A stretch of 64,000 nt of DNA from Ferrimicrobium acidiphilum DSM 19497 (GCF_000949255.1 NZ_JXUW01000007.1:1-64000), one strand, 5' to 3'. Positions 36,871 to 46,444 are shown, counted from the stretch's first letter. Notes: generated by a model not told the origin, from the sequence alone. Translations and numbers: made by a program.

Positions 36871-37754
36871 CGTCGCTGAAAGATCTGGCGCCCTCGCCGT
36901 CGGAGCTCCAGGTTGCTTTGGAGCATGTTGGTTACCTTGCGGATGTCGGTATCGCTACTGCGCTATTCTGTGCAGCGAGGCTGCCACAACCCCTGTTGTT
37001 GGAGGGAGAGGCTGGAGTTGGCAAAACAGAGGCTGCCAAGGCGTTGGCCGAGGTACTGCACACTCCTCTCATACGGTTGCAGTGCTATGAAGGGATCGAT
37101 GCGGCAGAGGCGCTCTATGAGTGGAACTTCCCGCGGCAACTGCTCGCGATCCGTGCTGCCGAGGCTGGCCCTAACCGGATCGAGGACGATCACGTATTCA
37201 CCCGAGAGTATCTCATTAGCCGCCCGTTGCTTCAAGCGGTAGATCATCCGGGTCCTCTACCCGCTGTGCTGTTGATCGACGAGGTGGATCGAGCCGATGA
37301 CGAGTTCGAGGCGTTTCTGTTTGAGTTGTTGGCGGAGGCGAGCGTGACCATTCCAGAGCTTGGAACTGTGCGTGCGCAGTTCCCACCAGTTGTCGTACTT
37401 ACGTCGAACCGTACGCGCGATCTGCATGATGCACTCAAGCGACGATGCCTTTATCATTGGATCGACTATCCCGGCCTTGACCAGGCGATCGCAATCATAC
37501 GCCGACGTGTGCCTGCTGCGACTGAGTCACTGGCGAGTCAGGTAGCGAGGGCCATTCGTCGTCTACGATCGTTGGATATCCAAAAGCCGCCAGGTGTTGC
37601 CGAGGCGATTAACTGGGTACTTGCATTGAATTTGCTTGGTTACTCGGCGCTCGATGATGATGCGGCGTCGATGACTGTGGGTTCGGTTCTTAAGTATCGT
37701 GAGGACCTCGACGTAGTGACAGACAAGGGGTTTGGATGGCTGACGAGCGCTTGA
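36867..37754 (+). CDS. coxD: CoxD, MoxR-type AAA+ ATPase
   Basis: A 295-residue AAA+ ATPase of the MoxR group. Walker A is GEAGVGKT (residues 47-54), Walker B LLIDEVDRAD, then sensor 1 (VVLTSNRTRDLHDALKRRC). CoxD is needed to mature the [CuSMoO2] site of CO dehydrogenase, working with the VWA protein CoxE. The best start is TTG 36867, overlapping the preceding stop by 4 bp with GAGAGG 6 bp upstream; a longer frame from 36669 overlaps the previous gene by 200 bp and has low-complexity sequence. Confidence 0.87.
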   Translation: MTSLKDLAPSPSELQVALEHVGYLADVGIATALFCAARLPQPLLLEGEAGVGKTEAAKALAEVLHTPLIRLQCYEGIDAAEALYEWNFPRQLLAIRAAEAGPNRIEDDHVFTREYLISRPLLQAVDHPGPLPAVLLIDEVDRADDEFEAFLFELLAEASVTIPELGTVRAQFPPVVVLTSNRTRDLHDALKRRCLYHWIDYPGLDQAIAIIRRRVPAATESLASQVARAIRRLRSLDIQKPPGVAEAINWVLALNLLGYSALDDDAASMTVGSVLKYREDLDVVTDKGFGWLTSA

Positions 37755-37800
37755 TGGGAGTTATCGCAGCGTCATGAACCAGATTGATGGCACCTGAGGC

Positions 37801-38991
37801 GTGGTTGGAGATCTGCAGGTTGATCTTGCGAGTGTTGTTGCGAGATTTGGATCGAAGTTACAGGCGGCTGGTGTGCCGGTTGCGGCCGATCGATCCGGCC
37901 GGTTCGCAGCTGCGATAGGTCTGGTACCACCTATTGGACTGACAGAGTTGTACTGGTTGGGACGGGTGACCTTGGTTTCCCAACAGTCGCACCTAGAGAT
38001 ATATGATCGTGTCTTTGCCCAGATTTTTGCTGGAATAGTTGATCCGGCCGATTTTCGCGGAGATCAGCCCCCTGCGCCAACCGGAGCACCTGGAAGGTTG
38101 CTCCCACGAGGGCGGGAGGCGGTGTCGCAGCTAAGCCAGCCTCAGGCGCACTACCCGTCATGGTTAGGGGACGTTGGAGAGGGACGTGATGAGGAGTCTT
38201 CTCAGGAGGCTAGCCTTGCAGCTACTCTGAGCGTGGAAGAGCGGTTGCGCAACAAGGATTTCGCGACCTTCTCCGAGCTTGAACTCGCTGATCTACGTCG
38301 GCTTACGACCCGCTTTGCGTTTGCAACACCACAGCGACGGAGCCGTCGCCTCGTACGATCCATTCGTGGTGGGCGGATCGACATACGTGCGACTCTGCGT
38401 CATGCGAGACGGACCGGTGGGGAGCCAGTTCATTTAGTACATCGTCGCCATCGAACTCGCTCGCGGCGCTTGGTGTTGCTGTGTGATATCTCGGGATCGA
38501 TGGAGCCTTATGCCCGTGTGTATCTCCAGTTGCTGCTTGGTGGAGTCCATGGAACGAGTGCAGAGGCATTTGTCTTTGCCACCCGCCTCACCCGCCTTAC
38601 AAAGGTCTTCAAAGGAGTAATTCCGGCCGTTGCTCTTGACCGAGCGGGACGGAGTGCTCCCGATTGGTCGGGAGGCACTCGGATCGGTGACGCTCTCGCG
38701 ACGTTCAACAACGACTATGGACGTAGAGGGTTTTCGCGGGGAGCCATCGTCGTGATACTCTCGGACGGCTGGGATTGTGGAGCTCCGGGAGTGGTCGCCC
38801 GGGAGATGGCCAGACTTCATTTGCTTGCCTTCAGAGTGATATGGGTTAACCCTAGGAAGGCTGCTCCGATGTATGCTCCGCTGGTACAGGGAATGGCGGA
38901 AGCCCTGCCGTATGTGGACACGTTTGTGAGCGGACACTCACTAGCGGCCTTAGAAGAGGTATTGGACGCGATAGGGTCGGCTGTTGGGTAG
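37801..38991 (+). CDS. coxE: CoxE, VWA-domain partner of CoxD
   Basis: A 396-residue protein with a C-terminal von Willebrand A domain: VLLCDISGSMEPYAR provides the MIDAS motif D-x-S-x-S, with GGTRIGDALATF and ILSDGWDCG completing it. The N-terminal half is helical and charged with an Arg-rich stretch (RRSRRLVRSIRGGRIDIR). MoxR/VWA pairs act as chaperones inserting metals; here the substrate should be CoxL. It follows coxD by 46 bp; GTG 37801 is the first possible start after a stop, with no good ribosome binding site. No coxG or coxBCHIK was found nearby. Confidence 0.85.
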   Translation: MVGDLQVDLASVVARFGSKLQAAGVPVAADRSGRFAAAIGLVPPIGLTELYWLGRVTLVSQQSHLEIYDRVFAQIFAGIVDPADFRGDQPPAPTGAPGRLLPRGREAVSQLSQPQAHYPSWLGDVGEGRDEESSQEASLAATLSVEERLRNKDFATFSELELADLRRLTTRFAFATPQRRSRRLVRSIRGGRIDIRATLRHARRTGGEPVHLVHRRHRTRSRRLVLLCDISGSMEPYARVYLQLLLGGVHGTSAEAFVFATRLTRLTKVFKGVIPAVALDRAGRSAPDWSGGTRIGDALATFNNDYGRRGFSRGAIVVILSDGWDCGAPGVVAREMARLHLLAFRVIWVNPRKAAPMYAPLVQGMAEALPYVDTFVSGHSLAALEEVLDAIGSAVG

Positions 38992-39047
38992 GTGCAATGG
39001 CTTTCACGAGTCGGGACTGGTAGACCCGCCTGTCGTTAACACACAAG

Positions 39048-39075
39048 CGTGGAGCCCCTTATCGTGTGGGGCACG
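39048..39075 (+). terminator. Possible terminator of the cox operon
   Basis: GCCCC and GGGGC pair around a 9-nt loop, with CGTG/ACG extending the stem, 60 bp after coxE. There is no T-run, so support is modest. Confidence 0.35.
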
Positions 39076-39214
39076 AGCTGAAGAACTCCTCGCTTTGGCT
39101 GCGTAGTAGGTTGAGAGAGCGAACTGCAGCACTCTACAGATCAGTTGGCCTACCCACCTACATCTATTGTCATCGATGAAGGCGACTGTTCACGGCGTGT
39201 CTTTCTGATGCCAC

Positions 39215-39468
39215 CGTCCAACAAGGTGGCGCAAAAATCGAGGCCGCCTTCAGAATCTCATTGGCTCGTTTGAGCTCTTCGTTCTCAAGTTCGAGCTCAC
39301 GCATCCGAGGTTTTGCATCTGTTGTGATCCAAGCACGAGCTCGCGTGTCGATCTTGCGTCTGCCCTGTCGACCCAGTGCCGAAGTGTCTCTGGGGTCATG
39401 GAAAGCCTTGATGCTATCGACACAATTGCTGCCCATTGCGATGGGTACTCGCCTCGGCGATCGACCAC
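39215..39468 (-). pseudogene. IS3-family OrfA relic
   Basis: The minus strand encodes an IS3 OrfA in two frames: VDRRGEYPSQWAAIVSIASR and MTPETLRHWV in one, then MRELELENEELKRANEILKA followed by ASIFA in another. The HTH and the leucine-zipper-like helix are present but separated by a frameshift, and OrfB is missing. Confidence 0.75.
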
Positions 39469-39740
39469 AATGCGAATGGCTCTCTATCTTACCTCCGGCG
39501 AGTACCTCTTTACTTCTCCTAACTACTTCATCTCAAGGTTGGGAGTCTCCATAAAAGTAGGGGATATTGACATCGGCGAGAGGTATGCCGGGCACTTGCC
39601 TTGGTTATCCTCTCCAGAACGCAAGCCGACTATCAAGATGCATCTGCGTCCAAAACTTAGACCCTACGAGTCGAGGATACGTGTGTAGTTAACGGAGGAC
39701 CTAAAGGTTCCAAAGAAGCAGTGACACGCCGTTTCGAGGA

Positions 39741-40021
39741 TCTGGCAACGACTCATCGATGAGTGTGGCACCGATGTCTCGGTGTCTGCGGTGCGGGTGA
39801 TGATGCGCGAACTTAGAAGCTGAGATAATCGAGCCAGCAGCCACCGCGATGATACCCCAGGTACACGTAGCCGGCAGAACCGCCTAGGTGGACTTCGGTG
39901 ATGTCTGGGTGATTGTCAGTGGCGAGAAGATCAGAGCCAACACACTTGGTACGCGTGCATCCCCCAAGGTCTTTTGGAGGTCCAATTGCTTCGGATACAG
40001 GTGGTTGTCAGACATCCTATA
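39741..40021 (+). pseudogene. istA: IS21-family IstA relic
   Basis: One frame gives RIWQRLIDECG and VSAVRVMMRELRS, then a stop; another gives IPQVHVAGRTA, a stop where Glu is expected, and VDFGDVWVIVSGEKIRANT. The (E)VDFGDVWV block is the start of the IstA integrase core, whose first catalytic Asp it holds. Stops and frame changes make it inactive; no istB follows. Confidence 0.72.
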
Positions 40022-40163
40022 AGAAGGCAGTACAGTGCTGACGGCTCCATCCAGCACCAGTTCACTCGTTAATGGATTAAGGCAGACAATAGAACAGTTG
40101 CGTTACCCTCTCTCCATGGCGGCTGTGCGCATCAGAGACCTCGAGCCTGACCGGCAACGCGCC

Positions 40164-40625
40164 TCACCTCAGTGGGTACTCCTGACCGTACTCTTCCTTG
40201 GGGCGGGAGCCGAAGATACGCCGCTCCGCTTCGTCTATCCGAACGTCGTTAATGCTCGCCTCACGACGGCGCATCAACCCGTGCTCATCGAACTCCCATA
40301 GCTCATTCCCATAGCTGCGCCACCACTGTCCGTTTGAATCGTGACTCTCGTACTGGAATCTGACGGCAATCCGGTTTTCGTCGAAGCTCCACAGGTTCTT
40401 CCGCAAGGCATAGTCCAGTTCGCGCTCCCATTTCCACGTTAAGAACTCTATGATCTCGGCTCTTCCCGTGACAAAAATGTCCCGATTACGCCATACCGAG
40501 TCCTCCGTATAGGCGAGCGCCACCTTCTGTGGATCGCGGGTATTCCATGCGTCCTCGGCGTTCTGCACCTTTTGCAACGCCGTCTCGCGGGTAAATGGCG
40601 GTAGCGGCGGCCGCTCCTCAGTCAT
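40164..40625 (-). CDS. DUF1348 / NTF2-like (SnoaL-type) protein
   Basis: A 153-residue protein that matches DUF1348 along its length: [70 protein letters not shown] and [20 protein letters not shown]. It adopts an NTF2-like cone and may bind or isomerise a small ligand; the function of the family is unsettled. The ribosome binding site GGAGGGGGAG lies upstream of the ATG. A short frame at 40618-40851 overlaps its start by 8 bp. It is the only intact gene between the cox operon and the high-GC island. Confidence 0.85.
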   Translation of the reverse strand: MTEERPPLPPFTRETALQKVQNAEDAWNTRDPQKVALAYTEDSVWRNRDIFVTGRAEIIEFLTWKWERELDYALRKNLWSFDENRIAVRFQYESHDSNGQWWRSYGNELWEFDEHGLMRRREASINDVRIDEAERRIFGSRPKEEYGQEYPLR

Positions 40626-40851
40626 CTTGATCTCCCCCTCCTAAGCCAAAACATAGACTAGTTAGTTTCTCGAACTTATTGGTGTTGCTGAAGTTATCGA
40701 TCTGATACATCTCGTCGTAGACGCGACGTGAAGTATAGACACGGCCCGAAGATGTTATAAGCACCCCGTCCCGTACAGCAGCCTTCAACGTATTGATGAT
40801 GTGATCAGTATCGAGTATCTGGACATCTGGAATTCCGAACATCGTAGGCAT
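40618..40851 (-). CDS. Hypothetical protein (77 aa), uncertain
   Basis: Not recognised. The 77 residues include [20 protein letters not shown] and [13 protein letters not shown], which is faintly like the start of a PIN-domain nuclease, but it is too short and ends in a low-complexity tail (GLGGGDQDD). It overlaps the DUF1348 gene by 8 bp, which suggests coupling if it is real. Confidence 0.35.
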   Translation of the reverse strand: MPTMFGIPDVQILDTDHIINTLKAAVRDGVLITSSGRVYTSRRVYDEMYQIDNFSNTNKFEKLTSLCFGLGGGDQDD

Positions 40852-41372
40852 GGCGAGAGAGTTGGAGGTCGCAACGAATTCATTCTGATGTCCTTAAGCA
40901 CTTGGACGACGCCTCACTCCGAACTCCTCGACAACGCTGGTAGTAGGCTTCCGCTGCCGTTCACCTGATTGTGTGAGCTACGCCATTGGCTAGCTTACCA
41001 AAAGCGATATCTCTGGTGGGGTCAGGCTGTGGGATGACCTGGTTTGGAGTCTGCGTCTCGTGTATCGGTTCCTGCCGAAGCCTCTGGGTTGTCACTGAAG
41101 GGAGGGAGGTAGGGGAGGATGAACGTTGGAGGTAGCGAGCCGATTATTTGAGGGAGCTGCTTGGCGCCGGCTGCTTAGGCGCTAAAGTTGCACCTCGTAG
41201 CAACACCTCCATTCTTAACGTCTTTTGCGGCTGGACGTTCGCTATCGCACTCGAGTAGATACTTACTTTCTACAGAGTTAAGCCGACCAGTATGGCTCCG
41301 ATTCAATTCTCTATTATTACCCTTCGGGCTCATGAATAGATAGTCTCATAGACTGCGTATTCCTGCGAAATC
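40852..41372. other. Gene-poor stretch before IS21-type end repeats
   Basis: About 520 bp with no supported gene or RNA. AT content rises toward the right end. Confidence 0.35.
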
Positions 41373-41425
41373 TGCCACCTGTTCTCGCTGAAACTTGCCA
41401 CCCATTCTCGCTGAAGTTTGCCACC
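41373..41425 (+). mobile_element. Isolated IS21-type end: tandem 23-bp repeats
   Basis: Two 23-bp units (41373-41395 and 41396-41418) share TGCCACC..TTCTCGCTGAA and a third begins at 41419 (TGCCACC). Serial repeats of this kind with CAGCGAGAA...GGTGGCA on the opposite strand are typical for the ends of actinobacterial IS21 elements. No istA/istB is attached here. Confidence 0.6.
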
Positions 41426-41772
41426 CCCTAGAGGGTGCGAGAAGGACTGTTTGAAGTGTATATCTGATGGGTCGAGAATTGGCTCCTTTCGATTGATTTA
41501 TGTGCACCCCAAAGATCGGAGCTCTACTCCTCTTGGATGGTTGTATCCTCAGTTGATAAAATCGTTGAGCCGGCTAGCGAGACGCTGTGCACCATCTCTG
41601 GTCTGACCGATGACAACGATCAGTTCGTCGTTGTCGCGACGTAGCTTGACCATCCACGACCGGTCCTCGCTTCGATTTCTTGTACTAGCGGAACCGAAGT
41701 GCACCTCTGCTGTGACCGGTCCTCTCCTTCGTTGTCGATGAGCAGCTACACGACAGGCGGCCGAGCAGTACC
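41426..41772. other. Junction stretch leading into the high-GC island
   Basis: No supported gene. Base composition changes from AT-rich to GC-rich across this stretch, suggesting the boundary of acquired DNA. Confidence 0.35.
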
Positions 41773-42396
41773 GTGCCGGTCTTCTTCTCGGTTGTTGGCC
41801 CAGAATCTGGGCGCATCCCGGCCCCTCCTAGCGGTGAGAACTACGCGTTCGCGATCGTCGGTGTTGGCTGTGGACGGCCTTTCACGTCTAACAGCTGCGC
41901 CGGCACCGAGGTGGCTGCAGCTACCGGCGACTCAAACATAACCAACGTTGCGTTGTACTTCAACACTGGCTACACCGATGGCTACGGCCGCAACATCAAC
42001 TCCGCCTGCGCGAACGACGGCATTGGCGACCCCTACACCGTCTTCAATGGAATCAAGGGTGTGCACGCCCTCTCCACTGCCCAAAGGGCGTGGGAGATAG
42101 GCTGTTCCGAAGCCCTCTACGCCAAAACCAAACCCCCGGCGGTTACACCGACGATGTGGTGGGCTTACGTCGAGACGGGCAACAGCTGGTCCACCAACAC
42201 TTCCGTCAACGACTTCGCCATCGACGCTCTCAGCTACGCGATGCAAGCGGGTGTCGCTCTCCGCAGTTTTTACTCCTACACTTCCGCTTGGAACAAGGTC
42301 GCTGGGAAAGGCTCTACTCCGACGCCAGCGGAGAGCGGGAGCTGGGTCGCCTTCGCTGGTAACACCCTCAACGGGGTGAGCAATTTCGTGGTGTAG
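41773..42396 (+). pseudogene. 5'-truncated GH25-like secreted protein
   Basis: The frame (207 residues) resembles the glycoside-hydrolase-25-like domain of actinobacterial secreted proteins: YAFAIVGVGCGRPFTSNSCA, LYFNTGYTDGYG, PTMWWAYVETGNSWS, GVALRSFYSYTSAW. The usual N-terminus (signal peptide and the first beta-strand with the conserved Asp-Val-Ser) is absent and the frame begins in the middle of a strand, so I treat it as truncated. The acidic residues of a GH25 site are not all visible, so lysozyme activity should not be assumed. Confidence 0.5.
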
Positions 42397-42730
42397 AACG
42401 GTACGTCGGACGGGGCCGCCACGACCCCGGTTCCTGACCGTAGCGGCCGGCGACGGCCTTAAAGACGACGCCGAGATAGCAGCGAAGCTCGCCGCCGGAG
42501 GACAGTTTCGGCCTAATTAGTGTCGTGATCGGAGCGACGAAGGGACCGCCAGCCCTGCAGTCCAACCGACAGGCCCAGTCGAAACAACCGGGGGCGAGTC
42601 TCTTCGCGGCGATGCCAATGCGCGTGAGCCGGTAGTAAACGCCGGTAGCGGTCTACGCCATTGACGCCCGCCCGTCATCATGGTAAACTGTCGTGTCGCC
42701 AAGGGGTTAGCGAAGGGGGGTCCCGCCACA
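42397..42730. other. Intergenic stretch between GH25-like fragment and S53 protease
   Basis: No gene supported; high GC. It probably holds the promoter of the S53 gene, but no clear boxes are seen. Confidence 0.35.
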
Positions 42731-44992
42731 ATGGGAACCAGGATATCTGGATGGCTGAAAGCCACAGTGGCTTCGGTGGCCCTCGTGGCCGGGATCGCGT
42801 CTGGGGGCCAAGGCTCCTTGACGGCGGCATCGAGTTCCGCGGCAACGCCGGGAGACCATGCACCCGCGTGCGGTACGCCTGCTGCGGGCCACGCCCGCTG
42901 CGGGGCCATCGAATTACTGAACCCCTCGCAGAACTGGCATCCCGGCCCGAACGCAGCGGCCCCTTCCAAAAAGCCCGGCAGCGGATCTACAACGACAGCG
43001 CCCTCCGGCTACTATCCCGCCGACCTGCAAAGCGCCTACAACCTGGCCGGCGCTCTCAGCTCCATGACCAAACCCGGCGGGGCCACTATCGCTGTCGTCG
43101 ACGCCTACAACGACCCCTACGCCGCCACGGACCTCGCAGCCTACCGCTCGACGATGAACGCTGCCACAGACCCGAGAACCAACCTGACCGGCACCAAGAT
43201 ACCGCCACTGTGCAGCAGCACGACCTCGCCCGGCTGCGTGACGTTCAAAAAGGTGAACCAGTCCGGCGGCACCAGCTACCCGAAGGGTAACACCGGCTGG
43301 GGGGAGGAGATCTCGCTGGATCTCGACATGATCTCGGCTATATGCCCGAACTGCAACATCACGCTCGTCGAAGCGTCGTCGAGTAGCTTCTCCAACCTCA
43401 ACGCTGCAGTCGCCTACGCTAAGAGCCTCCACCCTGCCGCAGTGACCAACAGCTACGGCGGCAGCGAGTTCAGCTCCGAAACCTCCTACAACGCCAACTA
43501 CTCATACTCCCCCTCATCGTCGGGCGGCGCGACGGCGGTAACGGCCGCTACCGGTGACAGCGGCTACGGCGTGGAGTTCCCCGCCGCCGCCCCCAACCTG
43601 ACCGCAGTCGGCGGCACCAGTCTCACCTACACCGGCACCGGCGCCACCCTTGCGTGGAACCCCCAGACCGTCTGGTCCGGGGCGGGCGCGGGCTGCTCCG
43701 CCTACGAGACCATGCCCAGCTGGCAGGACACGTCCGCATTCGACGTGTCCAGCGTGTGCGCTAGCCGCCAGGTAGGAGACGTGTCCGCAGTCGCGGATCC
43801 CAACACCGGGGTCGCTGTCTACGACACCTACAGCGAGCCCGGTTGGATGGTCTTCGGAGGCACCAGCGCATCTACGCAGATCATCGGCGCCATGTACGGC
43901 CTCGCCGCAGGAGCGGGCGTCGAGCAGCCCTCCCCCGCAGGCCTCTACCAGGGGACCGGCGTGGTGGCGGTGACCTCCGGCAGCGATGGCAGCTGCGGCA
44001 CTTACCTGTGCCAGGCCGGCACCGGACGGCTGTCCAGCGGATATGCCGGCCCAGTCGGCGTCGGCGTCCCCGACGGAATCGGCGCCTTCTCGGCTGCCAC
44101 CGCCGGCTCGCTCAGCTTCAGCCCCTCCTCCGAGACGGCCACCGCCGGCCAACCGACAGGGTCACTGAAGGTCAACCTGTCCGCACCTGCGCCCTCCGGC
44201 GGGGTCACCGTCAACCTTGCCACCAGCTCCTCTGGCGGCAGCTTCTCCACCTCCTCGACCGGTGGGTTCAACCACACCCTCTCGCTAACTGTGGCAGGAG
44301 GCGCCACGGCTACAGGGACCTTCTATTACGAGGACACGGTCGCCGGCACCTCGACCGTGACTGCCTCGGCCCCCGGTTGGACGACAGGCAACCTCTCGGT
44401 GACCGTCGACCCCGGCCCTCTCGCCTCGATCACGGTGAGCCCATCATCGGCCACCGTGGCTGAAGGCGCCACCCAGACCTTCACCGCCACAGGGGCGGAC
44501 TCCTACGGCAACCCGGTCGTCGTCGACCCGTCCTGGACCACCACCGTCTCCGGTGGCGCTGTCAGCCCGTCGAGCGGCAGTTCAACGACCTTCACCGCCG
44601 GCTCGACCTCAGGCGCTGGCGCCGTCACCGCCACACAGAACGGCGTCAGCGGTTCGGCGTCGGTCACCGTCAGCTCCCTCGCCGCCATGACCGTCACCGT
44701 CACCAACGGGTTGACGGTCCGCAAGGGCCCCAATTACCGCACTCCCGTCACCGTGACGGCCGCCGATGCCACGACGTTGGCTCCCCTCAGCGGGGCCAAC
44801 GTGGCGCTCGACGTCTTCTCGGGGTCCTGCTCGACAGGCACTCTCGTCAGTTCGGGCAGCGGAACCACCGGGAGCAACGGGCAGGTGACCTTCACCTTCA
44901 CGACCAAGAGCCAGGGAACTTACTGCGCCGTCGCCACCGCCACCTACAGCGGCTACAGCACCGGCACCAGCCAAGACTCCTTCACCAACTGA
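42731..44992 (+). CDS. Secreted S53 (sedolisin) acid protease with Ig-like repeats
   Basis: A 753-residue exported protein: signal peptide (MGTRISGWLKATVASVALVA), a short Pro/Gly-rich spacer, then a sedolisin catalytic domain at about 90-410. The Ser-Glu-Asp triad is visible as E193 and D197 in WGEEISLDLDM and S379 in GGTSAS; the oxyanion Asp is probably in DLAAYR or TAATGDSGYG. The long pro-domain of typical sedolisins is not seen. The C-terminal 330 residues are three Thr/Ser-rich beta domains (ASITVSPSSATVAEGATQTF and the like), probably for cell-surface display or binding. ATG 42731 has AGGGGGG 10 bp upstream; an in-frame ATG at 42680 would extend the signal peptide. Codon usage differs from neighbours. 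Confidence 0.85.
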   Translation: MGTRISGWLKATVASVALVAGIASGGQGSLTAASSSAATPGDHAPACGTPAAGHARCGAIELLNPSQNWHPGPNAAAPSKKPGSGSTTTAPSGYYPADLQSAYNLAGALSSMTKPGGATIAVVDAYNDPYAATDLAAYRSTMNAATDPRTNLTGTKIPPLCSSTTSPGCVTFKKVNQSGGTSYPKGNTGWGEEISLDLDMISAICPNCNITLVEASSSSFSNLNAAVAYAKSLHPAAVTNSYGGSEFSSETSYNANYSYSPSSSGGATAVTAATGDSGYGVEFPAAAPNLTAVGGTSLTYTGTGATLAWNPQTVWSGAGAGCSAYETMPSWQDTSAFDVSSVCASRQVGDVSAVADPNTGVAVYDTYSEPGWMVFGGTSASTQIIGAMYGLAAGAGVEQPSPAGLYQGTGVVAVTSGSDGSCGTYLCQAGTGRLSSGYAGPVGVGVPDGIGAFSAATAGSLSFSPSSETATAGQPTGSLKVNLSAPAPSGGVTVNLATSSSGGSFSTSSTGGFNHTLSLTVAGGATATGTFYYEDTVAGTSTVTASAPGWTTGNLSVTVDPGPLASITVSPSSATVAEGATQTFTATGADSYGNPVVVDPSWTTTVSGGAVSPSSGSSTTFTAGSTSGAGAVTATQNGVSGSASVTVSSLAAMTVTVTNGLTVRKGPNYRTPVTVTAADATTLAPLSGANVALDVFSGSCSTGTLVSSGSGTTGSNGQVTFTFTTKSQGTYCAVATATYSGYSTGTSQDSFTN

Positions 44993-45748
44993 ACCGCCCG
45001 GACACCCCGACCAACATCAAACGGCGCGCTACACCGAAGTAACCGCTAGCCAACCGAATACCACCCGGCCTACTCGGCGTCTCGCGCCCGGCTGGAAGGC
45101 GCCGCCGACTACCCCTCGCCCAAACGCCACGAAAGCACAAGAAGTTCCAAACTTCGACGCTAGAACGGCAGCGGCGTGTTGAGGGCATCTATGGAGTGGC
45201 GCGTCACTTTGAGCTGGCACCGCGTCGCTTGGCAGACCTGCTGTAGTTGGTTGGTATCCAATAGGCGGTGTGGCTCAGAGATTCGACGTGGACCTCATCG
45301 ACGATGACGACGTCTTCGAAACAGGTGCGCGGCCAGCACACTTGTTTGGGCATCCCCATCTTGGCGTGGATGACATCTACGACGTGTGGGCCGCAAATCG
45401 CTGTTGTGCCTGGCGGATCCTACCAACGCACTGGCTCATGCGGGTGGACGGTCCCTTGAGTGTGCTCCACTTCCTTTGTGGGGCGACCTCCGTCATGCTA
45501 TCCATCTCAGCCCCCCTAGCCCGCCGAAGGATTTCGCCCCTGACCAGTCTGCGTCCTTACACTGGTCCACTCCCGCATTGTCGTGACCGCTCCTTGCGAA
45601 CCGAGATCTCGCGTCCAAGGTGGTTGCGCACATGATCGGCGAGGATCTCAAGGCCTTGGTCTCGCAAACTGGGAGCAGCCTCAAGGGATCGCCCTGGCCA
45701 GTGGTGGCCGTGAGATTACTGTTATGGCAGGAATGCTCAGTCTGAAAT
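44993..45748. other. Gene-poor stretch before the toxin-antitoxin pair
   Basis: Composition returns to normal near 45.2 kb. A frame at 45270-45635 begins with an acidic segment (FDVDLIDDDDVFETG, then HLGVDDIYDVW) and continues in a second frame from about 45460, which suggests a broken small gene, but I recognise no family. Confidence 0.35.
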
Positions 45749-45776
45749 TTGTACAAGTTCATGTTATAATACAGCC
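45749..45776 (+). promoter_or_regulatory. Promoter and candidate operator of the toxin-antitoxin operon
   Basis: TATAAT (45765-45770) ends 6 bp before ATG 45777, indicating a leaderless message. The palindrome TTGTACAA (45749-45756) in the spacer region is a likely binding site for the antitoxin, since Phd-type antitoxins repress their own promoter. Confidence 0.6.
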
Positions 45777-46070
45777 ATGGCAGAGATGGTAGTCCCTACT
45801 AGTGAGGTCAGAGCAGCTCTCGGACAGATCACCAAGCGCTTCGACGCCGGTGACTCCGAACCGGTATTCTTCGGGTCGCATCGCCGGGTCCAGGCAGTGC
45901 TTGTCCCCATCGCAACATGGGAGAAGCTGCTCGCCCATGCCGAGGACGAGTTGGACCTTGGTATAGCAAGACGCCGCCTTAGCGATCGTGGCGAGTGGCT
46001 CAGCGAAGAAGAACTCGATGCCGCAGTTACCCGTGCGATAGAGAAGGCTTCTGGGCAAGCGCCGGCTTGA
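45777..46070 (+). CDS. Phd/YefM-type antitoxin
   Basis: A 97-residue antitoxin. The N-terminal DNA-binding part, MAEMVVPTSEVRAALGQITK, then EPVFFGSHRRVQAVLVPIATW, follows the Phd/YefM pattern, and the acidic helical tail (EDELDLGIARRRLSD, EEELDAAVTRAIE) would wrap the toxin. It binds the partner toxin and represses the shared promoter. Its stop overlaps the toxin start (TTGA). TATAAT is 6 bp upstream of the ATG. Confidence 0.85.
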   Translation: MAEMVVPTSEVRAALGQITKRFDAGDSEPVFFGSHRRVQAVLVPIATWEKLLAHAEDELDLGIARRRLSDRGEWLSEEELDAAVTRAIEKASGQAPA

Positions 46071-46444
46071 AGCAACGGGTGCAACCAGCTCGCTATCGGG
46101 TTCTTGCCCACCCAGCAATAGCAGACGATCTTGCCATGCTTGCTGGCTACGGACCGCAGGCGGTGATCGCCGCTCGCAAAGTGCTCGATGATCTCGCGTA
46201 TGCAAGGGTAACCGGCAAGCTCCTTGGATCCCGGTATGTCACCGGCGACTTGACCGGCTACGCCAGCGTTAAGTTCGACGTCCCCGGCAGCCCTACCCGT
46301 CGCTTCAGGCTCGTCTACGGCGACATCGACAACGAGACCCGTGGTGTACTCGCTATTGGAGTCCGTGACGAACACGCTATCTACCGACTTGCGCTAGAGC
46401 GTCTGCAAACTAGCAATGAGAGTTCCACAGCCGACGAGTTCTGA
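46067..46444 (+). CDS. RelE/ParE-family toxin
   Basis: A 125-residue basic protein with the RelE-like fold pattern: RYRVLAHPAIADDLAMLAGY, ARKVLDDLAYARVTGKLLG, GDLTGYASVKFDV, RRFRLVYGDI and RDEHAIYRLALERL. Members of this group cleave ribosome-bound mRNA, though ParE-type members attack gyrase; the sequence alone does not decide. TTG 46067 overlaps the antitoxin stop by 4 bp; the frame extends to 45995, which would lie within the antitoxin. Likely a chromosomal addiction module near the left end of the tRNA-bounded block. Confidence 0.8.
   Translation: MKQRVQPARYRVLAHPAIADDLAMLAGYGPQAVIAARKVLDDLAYARVTGKLLGSRYVTGDLTGYASVKFDVPGSPTRRFRLVYGDIDNETRGVLAIGVRDEHAIYRLALERLQTSNESSTADEF

Larger units (their letters stand above)
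41750..45180. other. High-GC island
   Basis: Across this stretch third codon positions are overwhelmingly C or G, in contrast to the mixed usage of genes on both sides. It contains the GH25-like fragment and the S53 protease. It begins just after isolated IS21-type ends and stops before the toxin-antitoxin genes. Acquisition from a higher-GC actinobacterium is the simplest reading. Confidence 0.7.

Noticed and set aside
41373-41425. Tandem 23-bp units as a CRISPR array
   Set aside because: The units are directly adjacent with no spacers and only two and a part are present; they match IS21-type ends better.
43514-44152. Glycine/alanine-rich minus-strand frame within the S53 gene, and other long frames in the high-GC island
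   Set aside because: High GC suppresses stops on all frames; the S53 frame alone has catalytic motifs and a signal peptide.
46067-46444. Toxin-antitoxin pair as cargo of the tRNA-bounded block
   Set aside because: The pair lies about 380 bp outside the left copy of the repeat, so it is not between the two copies.
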